Notes: a model not told the origin generated them from the sequence alone. 64,000 bases of DNA from Methylophilus aquaticus (GCF_030769565.1 NZ_JAVCAP010000020.1:82571-146570), one strand, 5' to 3'. Positions 33,371 through 44,166 are shown, counted from the stretch's first letter. Made by a program: numbers and translations.

Positions 33371-33676
33371 TCAAGGCGATGGTGGATGAGCGGCCCGCAA
33401 CGATTGCAATTGAGACTTCAATCGTTCTATGGCCAGCTGCCGCTCCTCTGCATCGACAAAACCATCATGATTGGTGTCCAAGTGTTCAAACTGTTGCTCA
33501 ATCAGACGTACGCGGGCTGCTTTAAATTCCTCAAAACTCAGTTTACCATCACCGTCCGCATCCGCTTTGAGTGTCGCCGTATCCACCGACTGCGGAAGTC
33601 CGTCAGGATCAACGGGCGCTTCAGCGTGTAATCCTGAACTGGCCATCATGAGTCCTATCCATAATAACAAGCGCAT
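33371..33676 (-). CDS. Exported EF-hand protein
   Basis: About 101 residues from the ATG at 33676, chosen because GGGGG lies just ahead and the signal peptide then reads MRLLLWIGLMMASSGLHAEA. Two calcium loops: DADGDGKLSFEEF and DTNHDGFVDAEE, both with acidic positions 1, 3, 5 and 12. A small periplasmic calcium-binding protein; function unknown. A second exported EF-hand-like protein lies at 42200-42532. Confidence 0.8.
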   Translation of the reverse strand: MRLLLWIGLMMASSGLHAEAPVDPDGLPQSVDTATLKADADGDGKLSFEEFKAARVRLIEQQFEHLDTNHDGFVDAEERQLAIERLKSQLQSLRAAHPPSP

Positions 33677-33797
33677 GCATTCCCCCATCCCCATAAATAC
33701 TGCGTCATGGCTACTAACCTGCTATCCAGAGCTATCGCCAACAGGCCTGAGCTTTTATAATTCAAGATAATACACAGATTGTGATAAAAAAACCGCT

Positions 33798-34640
33798 ATG
33801 CTCAGTTACCGACACGCCTTTCACGCCGGCAATCATGCCGACGTTCTCAAACACTGGATTTACAGCCTGGTACTCGACTACTTTAACCAGAAAGACAAAC
33901 CTTACTGGGTCATGGACACCCATGCAGGCGCAGGTGTTTACCAGCTGGAATCCGCCATGGCGCACAAAACGGCAGAGTATCGTGAAGGCATCGCCAGACT
34001 GCAACAAGCCACAGACAGACCGCAGACGTTTGCTATTTACATGCAGGCAGTGCAGGCGTTACATCATAAGATTTCACCTCAGGTATACCCTGGCTCGCCT
34101 GCGATTGCCATGCATTTTTTACGTGACTCGGACAAGCTGCGTTTATTTGAACTGCATCCTGCCGACCACGCCCTGCTCACAGAATATGTCGCCCCCTTTA
34201 AAAGACAGGTGCAGGTCGCGATGAAAGACGGTTTTGAAGGCATTAAAGCTTGCCTGCCGCCGCCAACCAAACGCGGTGTGGTGCTGATAGATCCGCCTTA
34301 TGAATTGAAAGAAGATTACCAGCGGGTAGTCGATTGCATTAAAGAGAGCCTGAAGCGCTTTGCCACCGGCACTTATCTGGTGTGGTACCCGCTATTGCAA
34401 CGCCCGGAGCCTGCGCTGATGATAGAAAAATTGCAGGCACTCAACACCGATTATGTACATGTGACGTTGCACGTCAGCCAGCCCGGCGCAGATGGATTTG
34501 GCATGTTTGGCAGCGGCATGCTGATCCTGAATCCACCCTGGACGCTGGCAAACCAGATTGAACCCTGTTTGCCATGGCTGGCCAGCACACTGGCGCAAGA
34601 TGCATCCGCCAACGCGCAAATGCAAGTACGCATCCGCTAA
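33798..34640 (+). CDS. rlmJ: 23S rRNA (adenine2030-N6)-methyltransferase RlmJ
   Basis: 280 residues starting MLSYRHAFHAGNHADVLKHW, which is diagnostic for RlmJ/YhiR. SAM-binding DTHAGAGVY (40-48) and catalytic DPPY (165-168, in VLIDPPYELKEDY). Modifies A2030 of 23S rRNA. Monocistronic, convergent with the DUF2914 gene 3 bases away. Confidence 0.96.
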   Translation: MLSYRHAFHAGNHADVLKHWIYSLVLDYFNQKDKPYWVMDTHAGAGVYQLESAMAHKTAEYREGIARLQQATDRPQTFAIYMQAVQALHHKISPQVYPGSPAIAMHFLRDSDKLRLFELHPADHALLTEYVAPFKRQVQVAMKDGFEGIKACLPPPTKRGVVLIDPPYELKEDYQRVVDCIKESLKRFATGTYLVWYPLLQRPEPALMIEKLQALNTDYVHVTLHVSQPGADGFGMFGSGMLILNPPWTLANQIEPCLPWLASTLAQDASANAQMQVRIR

Positions 34641-34643
34641 GCC

Positions 34644-35777
34644 TCAGTAACGCACCCGCACTTGCCTGTCTGTAGCCGCAGGCTGCGGGTTGATAGTCAC
34701 CGTAAACTGGTTAATCGCAATGGTTTGGCCAGTTTCATTCTGGATACGTACCCGCCATTTGCCACTGGAAAGATTGCTTTTATACGTGTAACCGCGATAG
34801 CCGCCGTCGCGCCCGCCCGCCAGCTGGAAACCCGGCGCACCATAACTGACCCAGTGCTTGCCCTCGAACTTCTCCCAATTGTGCAATAAGCGGGTATGTA
34901 ATCCTTTAGGCGCAAACACGGCTGAAAAGCAGACCAGCCGTTCACCAGGCACGAGCACCAGCTGATCACTGTCAATGCGCCAGAAACGCCACCATGGTGA
35001 CTTTTCCAATGTGAGCCAATACCCTTGAGGTGTTTTTTCCACCGCATAAGCGACCACCACCGCCTGCTTCACCAGCGGCACCGGCGGAATCATATCAAAC
35101 CTGTAAGCAAGCATCAGTAAGGCACCAATAAGCCAGACCGGCCAGATACTGCCACTATGCCTGGGCGCATGCCTATACAAGGCATAGCTTGCCAGCACGC
35201 CTACGGTAGTACTCAGGTAAAACCATACGGCATGCACACTGCCCAGCAAATAAGGAAAAGCAAAGTTAAAAAACAGGATACTGCACAAGCCAAACATGCT
35301 CCAGCACAATGTCAGCCTGCGATATTCACTTTCCAGAAACTCGTTGGCAATCAACATAATGCCCAATACAAGTGTGATTAACCATGCCATGCCATCACTG
35401 GAACTTTTGAAATAGAGGATAAACAGCGCACTCAGCAAACTGCCAAACAAAAACTGCAATATCCAATAGGGCCAATCGTGGATGGGCCATCCAGCCATTT
35501 TTTGATCTAGCCAGCGCCAGCGCCCCAGCGCCAATCGGCAACGCAAGCACCATTCGGCCGGCGTGGCGAGCTGGTGCATGATCCAGCCAGCCACAGTCAC
35601 ATAGACCGCAAAAATAGCGATATCACTCATATTGACCTGATGGCCAATCGTGATCGCATCCCACACAAAGCCACCGATAAAAAACAGGATTGGTAGTGAG
35701 AGTTTGGCGCGTTTTACTAACCATTTTAAAAATGCCTGAACGCCGGTGAATACTGAAAATTGTAATTCGTCTGTCAT
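34644..35777 (-). CDS. Membrane protein with C-terminal DUF2914
   Basis: 377 residues from the ATG at 35777 (MTDELQFSV); the frame continues upstream, but the extra residues look non-coding. Eight or so membrane helices in the first two thirds (for example ILFFIGGFVWDAITIG and WPVWLIGALLMLAYRF) are followed by a soluble, probably periplasmic domain ending SSGKWRVRIQNETGQTIAIN, which resembles DUF2914. Function unknown. Convergent with rlmJ and divergent from the RpfC-like kinase. Confidence 0.7.
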   Translation of the reverse strand: MTDELQFSVFTGVQAFLKWLVKRAKLSLPILFFIGGFVWDAITIGHQVNMSDIAIFAVYVTVAGWIMHQLATPAEWCLRCRLALGRWRWLDQKMAGWPIHDWPYWILQFLFGSLLSALFILYFKSSSDGMAWLITLVLGIMLIANEFLESEYRRLTLCWSMFGLCSILFFNFAFPYLLGSVHAVWFYLSTTVGVLASYALYRHAPRHSGSIWPVWLIGALLMLAYRFDMIPPVPLVKQAVVVAYAVEKTPQGYWLTLEKSPWWRFWRIDSDQLVLVPGERLVCFSAVFAPKGLHTRLLHNWEKFEGKHWVSYGAPGFQLAGGRDGGYRGYTYKSNLSSGKWRVRIQNETGQTIAINQFTVTINPQPAATDRQVRVRY

Positions 35778-35983
35778 AACTGTTGAAAAGGCCTTTCGTA
35801 CAGGATTGGCATTTTTATCATACTCGCCACAAGCTGTGTATATTTGCTGCAATTGAGCCCAAAACTTCCTTTGATTATCCCCCCCCTGCCTGCTACACTG
35901 AAAAATTATGATAGGTAAGCCATCATACAATTATGGTTTTCCACCAATCTTTAAAAATCACCTAAAAAAATGCCAGAACAACC

Positions 35984-38182
35984 ATGTTACGTGAATCGCT
36001 GGAACGTATAAAACGTAAAATTTCGGACATCAAGTCTGTCAGTAACGAGACTGAACAAGCACTGTTTCGGGTGACTTTTGTCAGCTTTATCACTGTTTAC
36101 CTGTTGCTCAATCATAGTAATTTCGAGCCGGTAGCGCTCTGTTTGTTGTATCTATGTTGTGGTTTTATCATGTTGAGCAACATTTTGCGCAACCCAGAAA
36201 AGAATGAAAAAAGACAATGGATTGCACTGGTGATGGACCTCACGGCAACATCGCTTGAGCAGATGATTAGCGGCACGATGGCAGGGATTTTTATCGGAAT
36301 TTATCTGTGGCTGATTATGGGCTATGGCTTGCGTTATGGCACAAAATTTTTCAAAGGCTCCTACCTGTTGAGTTTAGCCGGCTTTGCCGCCACTCTCTAC
36401 TTCAACCCGTACTGGAATAATCACCAGCATCTGGCCTATGGCTTTTTACTGACACTGATCCTGATTCCGCTGCATACCATGCGTTTGCAAATAAATCTGG
36501 AACAAGCCACCAAGCGTGCCGATTTGGCGAACGAAGCCAAAACCAACTTTTTATCCAATATTAGCCATGAAATGCGTACGCCGCTCAATGGCATTATAGG
36601 TGCGAGCGAGCTGCTCACACACACCAGACTGGATAAAAAACAGGAGGAATTGCTGAGCATGTCTGTAGCCTCGGCCAGCAGCCTGAAAAAACTCATCAAT
36701 GATGTGCTAGATATCAGCAAGATTGAAAAAGGCAAAATTGATCTGGAGATTGCACCCTTTTACATGCCGGAGTTGTTACAGCACCTGCAACTTCTGTTTC
36801 AGCTGGAGGTTGAACGTAAACGCCTGTGGTTGCGTTTTCATGTTGAAAAAGAAGTCGAAAAGTACTATTTAGGTAGCGTACAACATATTGAGCAGGTCCT
36901 GATGAACCTGCTGGCCAATGCCATTAAGTTTACACAACACGGTGGTGTAGATGTCTATGTCAGCGCCAATCAGCATTTTGCCAATATGAGTATGCTTAAC
37001 TTTCGCATTCGCGACACGGGCATAGGTATCAAGGCAGATGCGCTGCCACATATTTTTGACAGTTTTACTCAAGCTGACAGCAGCATCTCTAAACGGTATG
37101 GTGGAACAGGCCTCGGCACAACGATTGCCAAAGAGCTGATCGAGTTGATGGGCGGACATATCCAGGTCTATAGCGAGGAAGAGTCTGGCACAACCTTTGA
37201 GGTGACTCTGCCGCTCAGCCATAGCTTACAACCGGCACAGGTTACTGAAAAAACTGCGGATGTTTCTACGCCTTCCGGCAATGTTGTTTCGCTGAGCAGC
37301 CATAATAAGTTTCGTAAAAAAACACGTGTGCTCATTGCCGATGACAATGTGGTCAACCGGTTAATTCTGGCGGAAACTTTACAAAGGCAGCACTGCATCG
37401 TCAAAGCAGTTGAAAGCGGGGATGCCGCACTCGACATTCTGGAACACAACAGATTCGACTTGATGATTCTGGATTACAACATGCCGGAAATGAGTGGACT
37501 GGAGGTCTTCAATATTTATCATGCATTGCCTGGCAGCCAGCCTTTGCGGACCGTCATTCTGACGGCAGATGCCACCAAAGCGACTCAAGAACGCTGCTTG
37601 CGCGCGGGTGTATTTGAAGTACTCACTAAACCAGTCATTTCCAGACAGATTCAAACCTTGCTTGAGAAGGTCACAAAAGACATAGAGGCGGCACAAACTC
37701 ATCCGGTGCCTACGCATGGCAAGCGTATGCAAAAGCGGCCAGATAAAATTGATACGACGCATTCTCCGGCCGAGACTAAACCAGACGCGGCCAGACTGAA
37801 CATTGCACCAATCAACGAACCGTTACTCGACATGGATCGCCTGGAGCATCTGTTGAAACTGGGTGGCGGCGAGCCTTTTGTTTACCGACTGATTTCCGAA
37901 TTCATTGAAACAACCGATGACTTGATTCGCGTACTTGGCACCCAATGCATAGACCTCAATTTTGATGAAGTGCACCAACTGGCGCATACACTGGCTGGTG
38001 AGTCAGCCAATATGGGATTGATGCCACTCAGTAAGCGCAGTCGGCAATTAATGGGGTTAAAAATGGATGATGCCCAGATTATCTCAAGTCTTTACCAAGC
38101 CGTTGCTGAGGCCTATGAAGAAACACGTACGCAATTACAACAATATCGTAGCAAGCTGTCTGCAAAACGTGCTAACAAGTAA
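35984..38182 (+). CDS. rpfC: RpfC-like hybrid sensor histidine kinase
   Basis: 732 residues. Four to five membrane helices (~30-165) without a large periplasmic domain, as in RpfC; HisKA with phosphorylatable His195 in SNISHEMRTPLNG; HATPase with N-box NLLANAIKFT (308-317), DTGIG (344-348) and GTGLG (374-378); receiver with Asp497 (MILDYNMPE) and K549; HPt with His668 (AHTLAGES). This is the RpfC layout for sensing diffusible signal factor (DSF). It is convergent with an RpfF-type gene 35 bases away, as in Xanthomonas. No RpfG (HD-GYP) gene lies beside it here, so the output partner is unknown. Confidence 0.82.
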   Translation: MLRESLERIKRKISDIKSVSNETEQALFRVTFVSFITVYLLLNHSNFEPVALCLLYLCCGFIMLSNILRNPEKNEKRQWIALVMDLTATSLEQMISGTMAGIFIGIYLWLIMGYGLRYGTKFFKGSYLLSLAGFAATLYFNPYWNNHQHLAYGFLLTLILIPLHTMRLQINLEQATKRADLANEAKTNFLSNISHEMRTPLNGIIGASELLTHTRLDKKQEELLSMSVASASSLKKLINDVLDISKIEKGKIDLEIAPFYMPELLQHLQLLFQLEVERKRLWLRFHVEKEVEKYYLGSVQHIEQVLMNLLANAIKFTQHGGVDVYVSANQHFANMSMLNFRIRDTGIGIKADALPHIFDSFTQADSSISKRYGGTGLGTTIAKELIELMGGHIQVYSEEESGTTFEVTLPLSHSLQPAQVTEKTADVSTPSGNVVSLSSHNKFRKKTRVLIADDNVVNRLILAETLQRQHCIVKAVESGDAALDILEHNRFDLMILDYNMPEMSGLEVFNIYHALPGSQPLRTVILTADATKATQERCLRAGVFEVLTKPVISRQIQTLLEKVTKDIEAAQTHPVPTHGKRMQKRPDKIDTTHSPAETKPDAARLNIAPINEPLLDMDRLEHLLKLGGGEPFVYRLISEFIETTDDLIRVLGTQCIDLNFDEVHQLAHTLAGESANMGLMPLSKRSRQLMGLKMDDAQIISSLYQAVAEAYEETRTQLQQYRSKLSAKRANK

Positions 38183-38217
38183 TCTGGTGCATATCCACCC
38201 TCGACATCACATATCGG

Positions 38218-39183
38218 TCACAGATTCACCGCCTGATGCGAGACAGTCATGGTATCAGCACTCTGCTCAGCCAGCGATTGCTGCGCCGAAGCATCTGCTG
38301 CAAACAGTCTAGCTTGCGCACGATAGAAGCGATCCATCACCTTCAGATCACGCGGATTCAGGCTTAACGCATTTTCCACCCAAATCGCCACGATGGACGC
38401 CAGCTCATCATAAGTCAGAGGATACACATGGGCTTTCGCACGCTGTGCGGCGAGAAAGCCTTCCGCCCGCTTGCTGTTTTTATGGATATATTCATCGACA
38501 GCCGCTTCGCCTTCGCCTTCATCAACCACAATATCAATGATCCCAAGCGCCTGACACTCTTCCGCCGTATACCGTTCGCATCCCATAATCATTTTGTCCG
38601 CTACCGCCATGCCCGCCTTGCGGGCAATCAGACTGTATGCACCCATCCCTGGAATCATGTTAAAAAACATTTCCGGAAAACAAAACACGGCCTGACGCTC
38701 GGCAATCAGCACATCACTCGTCAGTGCAGCCTCTATACCCGCGCCCAGTGTTTCGCCTTGTAACAGGCTGATTTTGGTCACGTGATCCAGGTTAAAGCGA
38801 AACGCGCGCTGTGCAACCACATCGATACTTAGCTTGGCATAAGCCTCGAGTTCAGCACGGTCTCTGCGCCGGATCGCAGCCACCATTTTCTGCAAGTCGC
38901 CACCCATATTGAAATAACCGGGGGTTGCGGATGCAAAGACAGAGTAGCGGATAGGCATTGCCTGGCGATTGACCTGCACATAGCCACCGCTGCGGGTAAT
39001 ATCTTCGTGGTGTGCATAAAGTTGCGCCAACAAAGCGTGGTTAATACAAGGAATACGTTCCGGCTGATAGAGCCTGGTCCATAAGGCCTGCTGGTCTGGA
39101 TTGAACTGACACAACACTTGACCATAATCCTTACTGGCTAATGACTGTTGGTGATGAATAAGTGATTGTTCAAACGGCTTCAT
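38218..39183 (-). CDS. rpfF: RpfF-type DSF synthase (crotonase family)
   Basis: 321 residues, enoyl-CoA hydratase fold. The two catalytic glutamates of RpfF are placed as Glu151 (ETLGAGIEAALTSD) and Glu171 (FCFPEMFFNMIPGMGAYS), 20 residues apart exactly as Glu141/Glu161 of Xanthomonas RpfF; PGYFNMGGDL (88-97) forms the oxyanion region. It would dehydrate 3-hydroxyacyl-ACP and release cis-2-unsaturated fatty acid signals. Slightly longer than typical (289). Convergent with the RpfC-like kinase and upstream neighbour of acnB (the Xanthomonas aconitase gene is rpfA). Confidence 0.85.
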   Translation of the reverse strand: MKPFEQSLIHHQQSLASKDYGQVLCQFNPDQQALWTRLYQPERIPCINHALLAQLYAHHEDITRSGGYVQVNRQAMPIRYSVFASATPGYFNMGGDLQKMVAAIRRRDRAELEAYAKLSIDVVAQRAFRFNLDHVTKISLLQGETLGAGIEAALTSDVLIAERQAVFCFPEMFFNMIPGMGAYSLIARKAGMAVADKMIMGCERYTAEECQALGIIDIVVDEGEGEAAVDEYIHKNSKRAEGFLAAQRAKAHVYPLTYDELASIVAIWVENALSLNPRDLKVMDRFYRAQARLFAADASAQQSLAEQSADTMTVSHQAVNL

Positions 39184-39378
39184 GGGCTTCTCCTTAAACG
39201 AGTGAGTAATAACGTCAATTAGAAGGCCTGCTTGCAGACCTTAGAGCTTGAGACATATACATGCATTACTGCCAATATGCATATGCTCACTGACTCATCA
39301 TAAACAAAAGCCTGTGACAGGGTCAGCATCCATGGACAGGTTTTACATTCCTGTTGGCGGGGCTGCCACAAAAACAAC

Positions 39379-39400
39379 AAAGGGGGCAAATGCCCCCTTT
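39379..39400. terminator. Terminator downstream of acnB
   Basis: AAAGGGGGCA/TGCCCCCTTT with a 2-nt loop; on the minus strand it is followed by TTTGTTGTTTTTG. It ends acnB. The rest of the 39184-39435 gap shows no gene; it should contain the rpfF promoter. Confidence 0.7.
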
Positions 39401-39435
39401 GATTGACGCTGATATCTAATCAGAAATTAACGCAT

Positions 39436-42015
39436 TCAGACAGTTTCCGTGATCGGAATCACTTTCTTCACATTATCCAGTGAGCCTGCATATTGCGTCA
39501 TCTGGTTAAAGTTCAGGTATTTATAGATCTCGGCACTGTTAGTGAGCTTGGTGCCTAATGTATCGAGATATTCCTGCATGGTCGGGATGCGGCCAAGTTT
39601 TGCACACACTGCAGCCAATTCGGCTGAGCCGAGATATACGCGTGCATCTTTACCCATACGGTTATCAAAGTTACGGGTCGAAGTCGAAAACACAGTGGCC
39701 TTGTCCGCCACACGCGCCTGGTTACCCATACACAAGGAACACCCAGGGATTTCGGTACGTGCACCAGCCACACCAAACGTCGAATACACGCCTTCGGCAC
39801 GCAGTTGCGCCTCATCCATCCGTGTCGGCGGGGCAATCCACAATCGGGCAGGAATACCACCCGCGCCTTCCAGTATCTTGCCTGCGGCACGATAATGGCC
39901 GATATTGGTCATGCAACTGCCAATAAACACCTCGTCAATCTTGTCACCCACCACAGCGGACAAGGGCTTGATGTCATCCGGATCGTTGGGGCAAGCCACC
40001 AAGGGTTCTTTAATCTCGGCCAGATCAATTTCAATGACATGCGCATATTCAGCATCAGTGTCAGGTTGCAACAACTCTGGTTTCTCCAGCCAGGCTTTCA
40101 TGCTGGCAATGCGACGCGCCAGCGTGCGCGCATCCGCGTAGCCGTTTTCAATCATGTTTTGCATGAGTACGATATTGGAATTAAGGAACTCAATGACCGG
40201 CTCTTTATTCAATAACACGGTACACCCATTGGCAGAGCGTTCGGCAGAGGCATCAGCCAGTTCAAAGGCCTGCTCCACTTTCAAATCTGGCAGGCCTTCA
40301 ATTTCCAGTACACGGCCATTGAATACATTTTTCTTGCCTTGCTTGCCAACCGTCAACGTGCCCTCTTGAATGGCTGCATAGGGAATGGCGTTGACCAGAT
40401 CGCGCAGGGTAATGCCCGGTTGCATTTCACCTTTAAAGCGCACCAGTACCGATTCCGGCATATCCAGCGGCATCGCACCGGTGGCTGCGGCAAAAGCGAC
40501 CAGACCGGAACCGGCAGGGAAGCTGATACCAATCGGGAAACGGGTATGCGAGTCACCACCGGTGCCGACGGTATCCGGCAAAATCATGCGGTTAAGCCAG
40601 GAGTGAATCACACCATCCCCGGCACGCAGACTGACACCCCCACGACTGGACATAAACTCGGGCAAATCGTGTTGCAGCTTGATATCGACCGGTTTTGGAT
40701 AGGCAGCGGTATGGCAGAAACTTTGCATCACCAGATCGGCACTAAAGCCCAGGCAGGCCAGCTCTTTCAGTTCATCACGCGTCATGCCGCCGGTGGTGTC
40801 TTGCGAGCCGACAGTGGTCGCTTTGGGTTCACAGTAGGTGCCAGGACGCACGCCCATGCCTTCAGGCAAGCCACAGGCGCGTCCCACCATTTTTTGTGCC
40901 AGTGTAAACCCCTTGCCGGAATCTTTGACAGGAATGGCTTTGATAAACACATCTGGCTCGGGCAAGCCCAGCGCCTTGCTGGCATTGGTGGTCAGGCCTC
41001 GGCCAATAATCAGGGGAATACGGCCCCCGGCGCGGACTTCATCCGCCAGAGTCACCGGATTCATTTCAAAGGTAGCCAAGATCTCGCCCGACTCTGACAA
41101 GACTTTGCCTGCAAACGGCTGGATGACGATGACATCCCCGGTATTGAGCCCGGAGACGTCACACTGAATCGGCAAAGCACCAGAGTCTTCCGCCGTGTTA
41201 AAGAAAATAGGCGCAATTTTACTGCCAATCACCACACCGCCCGTCCGCTTGTTAGGGATAAACGGAATATCATCGCCCATCCACCATTGCACGGAGTTAA
41301 TCGCGGATTTGCGTGAAGAACCCGTACCCACCACATCCCCCACATACGCCAGCGGCAAGCCTTTGGCCTTGAGCATTTCAATGGTTTTCAGGCCATCAGT
41401 CATGCGGTTAACCAGCATGGCTTTGGCATGCAACGGAATATCAGGACGGCTCCAGGCATCCTGTGCAGGACTCAGGTCATCGGTATTGGTTTCGCCGTCC
41501 AGCTTGAAAACGACCACCTTGATTTCGTCCTTGAGCGCTGGCTTGCTGGTGAACCATTCTGCCCTGGCCCAAGATTCCATCAATGCTTTGGCATGGGTAT
41601 TCCCAGCTTTCATTTTGGCATCGACGTCGTGAAAAGCATCGAACATCAAAATTGTGGTGGACAAGGCTTTAACCGCATGCGCGGCCATTGGCGTATCGAG
41701 CAGCGCTACTAGGGCTTGTACGTTATATCCGCCCAACATGGTACCAAGTAATTCAACGGCTTTTTCAGCATTTATCAGGGGTGAACTGGCTTTGCCATTG
41801 GCGACATCCGCCAAAAAGGCAGCTTTGACATAAGCGGCCTGATCAACGCCGGCTGGAATGCGGTTTTGCAGCAAGTCCAGCAACAGCGCTTCTTGTCCGG
41901 CCGGGGGCGATTTTAACAGTTCAACCAATGCGGCCACCTGTTCGGCATTCAGTGGCAAGGGTGGCAGGGTTTGCGCAGCGCGCTCTTTTACGTGGGTGTC
42001 GTATGCTTGTAACAT
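39436..42015 (-). CDS. acnB: Bifunctional aconitate hydratase 2 / 2-methylisocitrate dehydratase
   Basis: 859 residues, the AcnB layout: N-terminal HEAT-like domain ([14 protein letters not shown], ~1-160), swivel domain ([13 protein letters not shown]), and [4Fe-4S] aconitase domains. Cluster ligands appear in GSCMTNIGH (~707) and CSLCMGNQ (~770). Hydrates cis-aconitate and also 2-methyl-cis-aconitate, giving 2-methylisocitrate for PrpB. In this island PrpD makes the methyl-aconitate, so AcnB completes the methylcitrate cycle. Its 3' neighbour is rpfF. Confidence 0.96.
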   Translation of the reverse strand: MLQAYDTHVKERAAQTLPPLPLNAEQVAALVELLKSPPAGQEALLLDLLQNRIPAGVDQAAYVKAAFLADVANGKASSPLINAEKAVELLGTMLGGYNVQALVALLDTPMAAHAVKALSTTILMFDAFHDVDAKMKAGNTHAKALMESWARAEWFTSKPALKDEIKVVVFKLDGETNTDDLSPAQDAWSRPDIPLHAKAMLVNRMTDGLKTIEMLKAKGLPLAYVGDVVGTGSSRKSAINSVQWWMGDDIPFIPNKRTGGVVIGSKIAPIFFNTAEDSGALPIQCDVSGLNTGDVIVIQPFAGKVLSESGEILATFEMNPVTLADEVRAGGRIPLIIGRGLTTNASKALGLPEPDVFIKAIPVKDSGKGFTLAQKMVGRACGLPEGMGVRPGTYCEPKATTVGSQDTTGGMTRDELKELACLGFSADLVMQSFCHTAAYPKPVDIKLQHDLPEFMSSRGGVSLRAGDGVIHSWLNRMILPDTVGTGGDSHTRFPIGISFPAGSGLVAFAAATGAMPLDMPESVLVRFKGEMQPGITLRDLVNAIPYAAIQEGTLTVGKQGKKNVFNGRVLEIEGLPDLKVEQAFELADASAERSANGCTVLLNKEPVIEFLNSNIVLMQNMIENGYADARTLARRIASMKAWLEKPELLQPDTDAEYAHVIEIDLAEIKEPLVACPNDPDDIKPLSAVVGDKIDEVFIGSCMTNIGHYRAAGKILEGAGGIPARLWIAPPTRMDEAQLRAEGVYSTFGVAGARTEIPGCSLCMGNQARVADKATVFSTSTRNFDNRMGKDARVYLGSAELAAVCAKLGRIPTMQEYLDTLGTKLTNSAEIYKYLNFNQMTQYAGSLDNVKKVIPITETV

Positions 42016-42199
42016 GATGTAGGCTCTACCAATAAAACAAAGTCGGGATGAGGGCCAGACCAGTGATCTGACCGTGAGGTGTCTTTTAATTAATTATAAT
42101 GCAGTCCAATTGTGAGAGTGTTAACTGCTTGTAACAATCTCGTTTTTGTTAAAAATCAGCAGCGCTGGCAGCATCAAAACAACACTCATGCTGATCCAG

Positions 42200-42532
42200 T
42201 TAGCGCACGCTGTCTCCATATAACTGCTTGGCAAACGGCGTGCTGCAGCTTTTTCCGCTGGCAGACGACTCCCATTTATCCAGTAATTCTTTCTCATATC
42301 CTTTGCCATGCTGCTTCTCGAGATAAGTACGCACCTCAAACACATCGGCAAAGCCGTTATGATCGGTATCCATCATGGCTACCTGATCTTCCAGCGTGGG
42401 CCCGGCGTATTTGCCACTGCTGTCCGTAAAGTAATCCAGTGCCGATTCGGCCAAGGCGGACGTTGCAGCACACAACAGCCCTGCTGCCACAACCCAAAAC
42501 CTAAACCAAGACATATACTTTTCTTTTATCAT
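42200..42532 (-). CDS. Exported EF-hand-like protein
   Basis: About 110 residues; a start four codons further upstream is also possible. A signal peptide (FRFWVVAAGLLCAATSALAE) precedes one calcium-binding-like loop DTDHNGFADVFE. The C-terminal half contains a single Cys (GKSC) and no known motif. Hypothetical; sits between acnB and fumA on the same strand. Confidence 0.6.
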   Translation of the reverse strand: MIKEKYMSWFRFWVVAAGLLCAATSALAESALDYFTDSSGKYAGPTLEDQVAMMDTDHNGFADVFEVRTYLEKQHGKGYEKELLDKWESSASGKSCSTPFAKQLYGDSVR

Positions 42533-42623
42533 ACCCAACCCCATTCTGACTCTAAGTAGTATGACGTAGTTTTAAGCAATTGGTGCGCAAACTCTGTGAT
42601 ATCACTCACACAAACGCCGCCAT

Positions 42624-44129
42624 TCACACCGCATGCAAGGCAATCTGCTTTTTCCAGTGTGCAGGGCCGCTGATATGCGCCGACTCTCCATCGGCACTCA
42701 CCGCCACCGTGACCGGCATATCCACCACGTCAAACTCATAGATGGCTTCCATGCCCAGATCTTCAAAGGCGAGCACCCGTGATTTTTTAATGGCTTTGCT
42801 GACCAGATAGGCTGCACCGCCCACCGCCATCAGATAGACCGATTTGTGTCTGGCGATCTCGGCCAGCGCGGCCTCGCCCCGCTCGGCCTTGCCGATGGAT
42901 CCCAACAAGCCGGTATTCAGCATCATGTCGGTGTAGCTGTCCATCCGTGTTGCGGTGGTGGGGCCAGCCGGACCCACGGCTTCATCACGTACAGCATCCA
43001 CCGGGCCCACGTAATAAATAAACTTGTTACTAAAATCGACCGGCAATGGCTCACCTTTGGACAGCATGGTTTGAATCCGTTTATGGGCAGCATCGCGTCC
43101 GGTCAGAATTTTGCCAGTGAGCAGCAAGGTATCGCCGGTTTTCCAAGTCTGTGTTTCTTCCCGCGTAATGGTATCGAGATTCACGCGCTTGGCCTGCGGG
43201 CTGGGCGCCCAATGCACGTCCGGGTAGACATCGGGGCTGGGCGGTGTTAGCACCGCCACTCCGCTGCCATCCAGTGTGAAATGCACATGGCGTGTCGCTG
43301 CACAGTTAGGGATAATCGCCACCGGCAAACTGGCTGCATGGGTGGGGTAATCGAGAATTTTGACATCCAGCACCGTGGTCAGTCCGCCCAGTCCTTGTGC
43401 GCCTATGCCCAGACGATTGACCTTGTCATACAGTTCCAGCCGCAGTTCTTCGATCCGGTTTTGCGGGCCACGCACCATCAGGTCCTGTATATCAATCGGC
43501 TGCATCAGCGATTCTTTAGCCAGCAGCATGGCTTTTTCGGCGCTGCCGCCAATGCCGATGCCGAGCATGCCAGGTGGGCACCAGCCAGCGCCCATCTCAG
43601 GCACCACTTCCAGTACCCAGTCCACAATACTGTCGTTCGGATTGAGCATGGCCAGCTTGGATTTATTCTCCGAACCACCGCCTTTGGCCGCCACCAGCAC
43701 TTCCACCTTGTCACCCGCGACCATTTCCACATGGGTAATGGCTGGCGTATTGTCCCTGGTGTTTTTGCGTGCACCGGCCGGATCGCTCACAATCGACGCC
43801 CGCAAGGTATTGTCAGGATGCAGATAGGCCCGGCGAACACCTTCATTCACCATAGCTTCCAGCGTCATATCGCCTTCAAACCGCGCTTGCATACCCACTT
43901 TGATAAACGCCACCACAATACCGGTATCCTGGCATAAGGGACGCTTGCCTTCTGCACACATGCGCGAGTTGGTCAGAATCTGGGCAATGGCATCCTTGGC
44001 TGCGACGGACTCTTCGCGTGCATAGGCTGCAGCCAGAGCGCGGATATAGTCTTCGGGATGATAGTAAGAGATATATTGCAGGGCATCGGCAATACTCTCG
44101 ATAAAGTCTTGGGTTTTAATCACGGCCAT
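42624..44129 (-). CDS. fumA: Class I (Fe-S) fumarate hydratase
   Basis: 501 residues, single-chain class I fumarase. N-terminal part with CQDTGIVVAFIKVG (~66-79), GGGSENKSKLAML (~150-162), GIGGSAEKAMLLAKESL; C-terminal part with VGPAGPTTATRMDSYTDMML and AVGGAAYL. The [4Fe-4S] cysteines are at CQDTG, GWCPPG and I-P-N-C-A-A. Converts fumarate to malate in the cytosol. Downstream of the acyl-CoA ligase by 37 bases, probably one transcript; supplies malate for the malic enzyme or oxaloacetate for PrpC. Confidence 0.95.
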   Translation of the reverse strand: MAVIKTQDFIESIADALQYISYYHPEDYIRALAAAYAREESVAAKDAIAQILTNSRMCAEGKRPLCQDTGIVVAFIKVGMQARFEGDMTLEAMVNEGVRRAYLHPDNTLRASIVSDPAGARKNTRDNTPAITHVEMVAGDKVEVLVAAKGGGSENKSKLAMLNPNDSIVDWVLEVVPEMGAGWCPPGMLGIGIGGSAEKAMLLAKESLMQPIDIQDLMVRGPQNRIEELRLELYDKVNRLGIGAQGLGGLTTVLDVKILDYPTHAASLPVAIIPNCAATRHVHFTLDGSGVAVLTPPSPDVYPDVHWAPSPQAKRVNLDTITREETQTWKTGDTLLLTGKILTGRDAAHKRIQTMLSKGEPLPVDFSNKFIYYVGPVDAVRDEAVGPAGPTTATRMDSYTDMMLNTGLLGSIGKAERGEAALAEIARHKSVYLMAVGGAAYLVSKAIKKSRVLAFEDLGMEAIYEFDVVDMPVTVAVSADGESAHISGPAHWKKQIALHAV

Positions 44130-44166
44130 GGGGTTCTTTCAATGCGGCATCGTTCAATATGGATGA

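Noticed and set aside
40339..41097. A 252-codon plus-strand frame opposite acnB
   Set aside because: Overlaps conserved AcnB catalytic domains on the other strand; composition typical of antisense frames in this genome.
43281..43937. A 218-codon plus-strand frame opposite fumA
   Set aside because: His/Gln-rich shadow translation of the conserved class I fumarase; no independent evidence.
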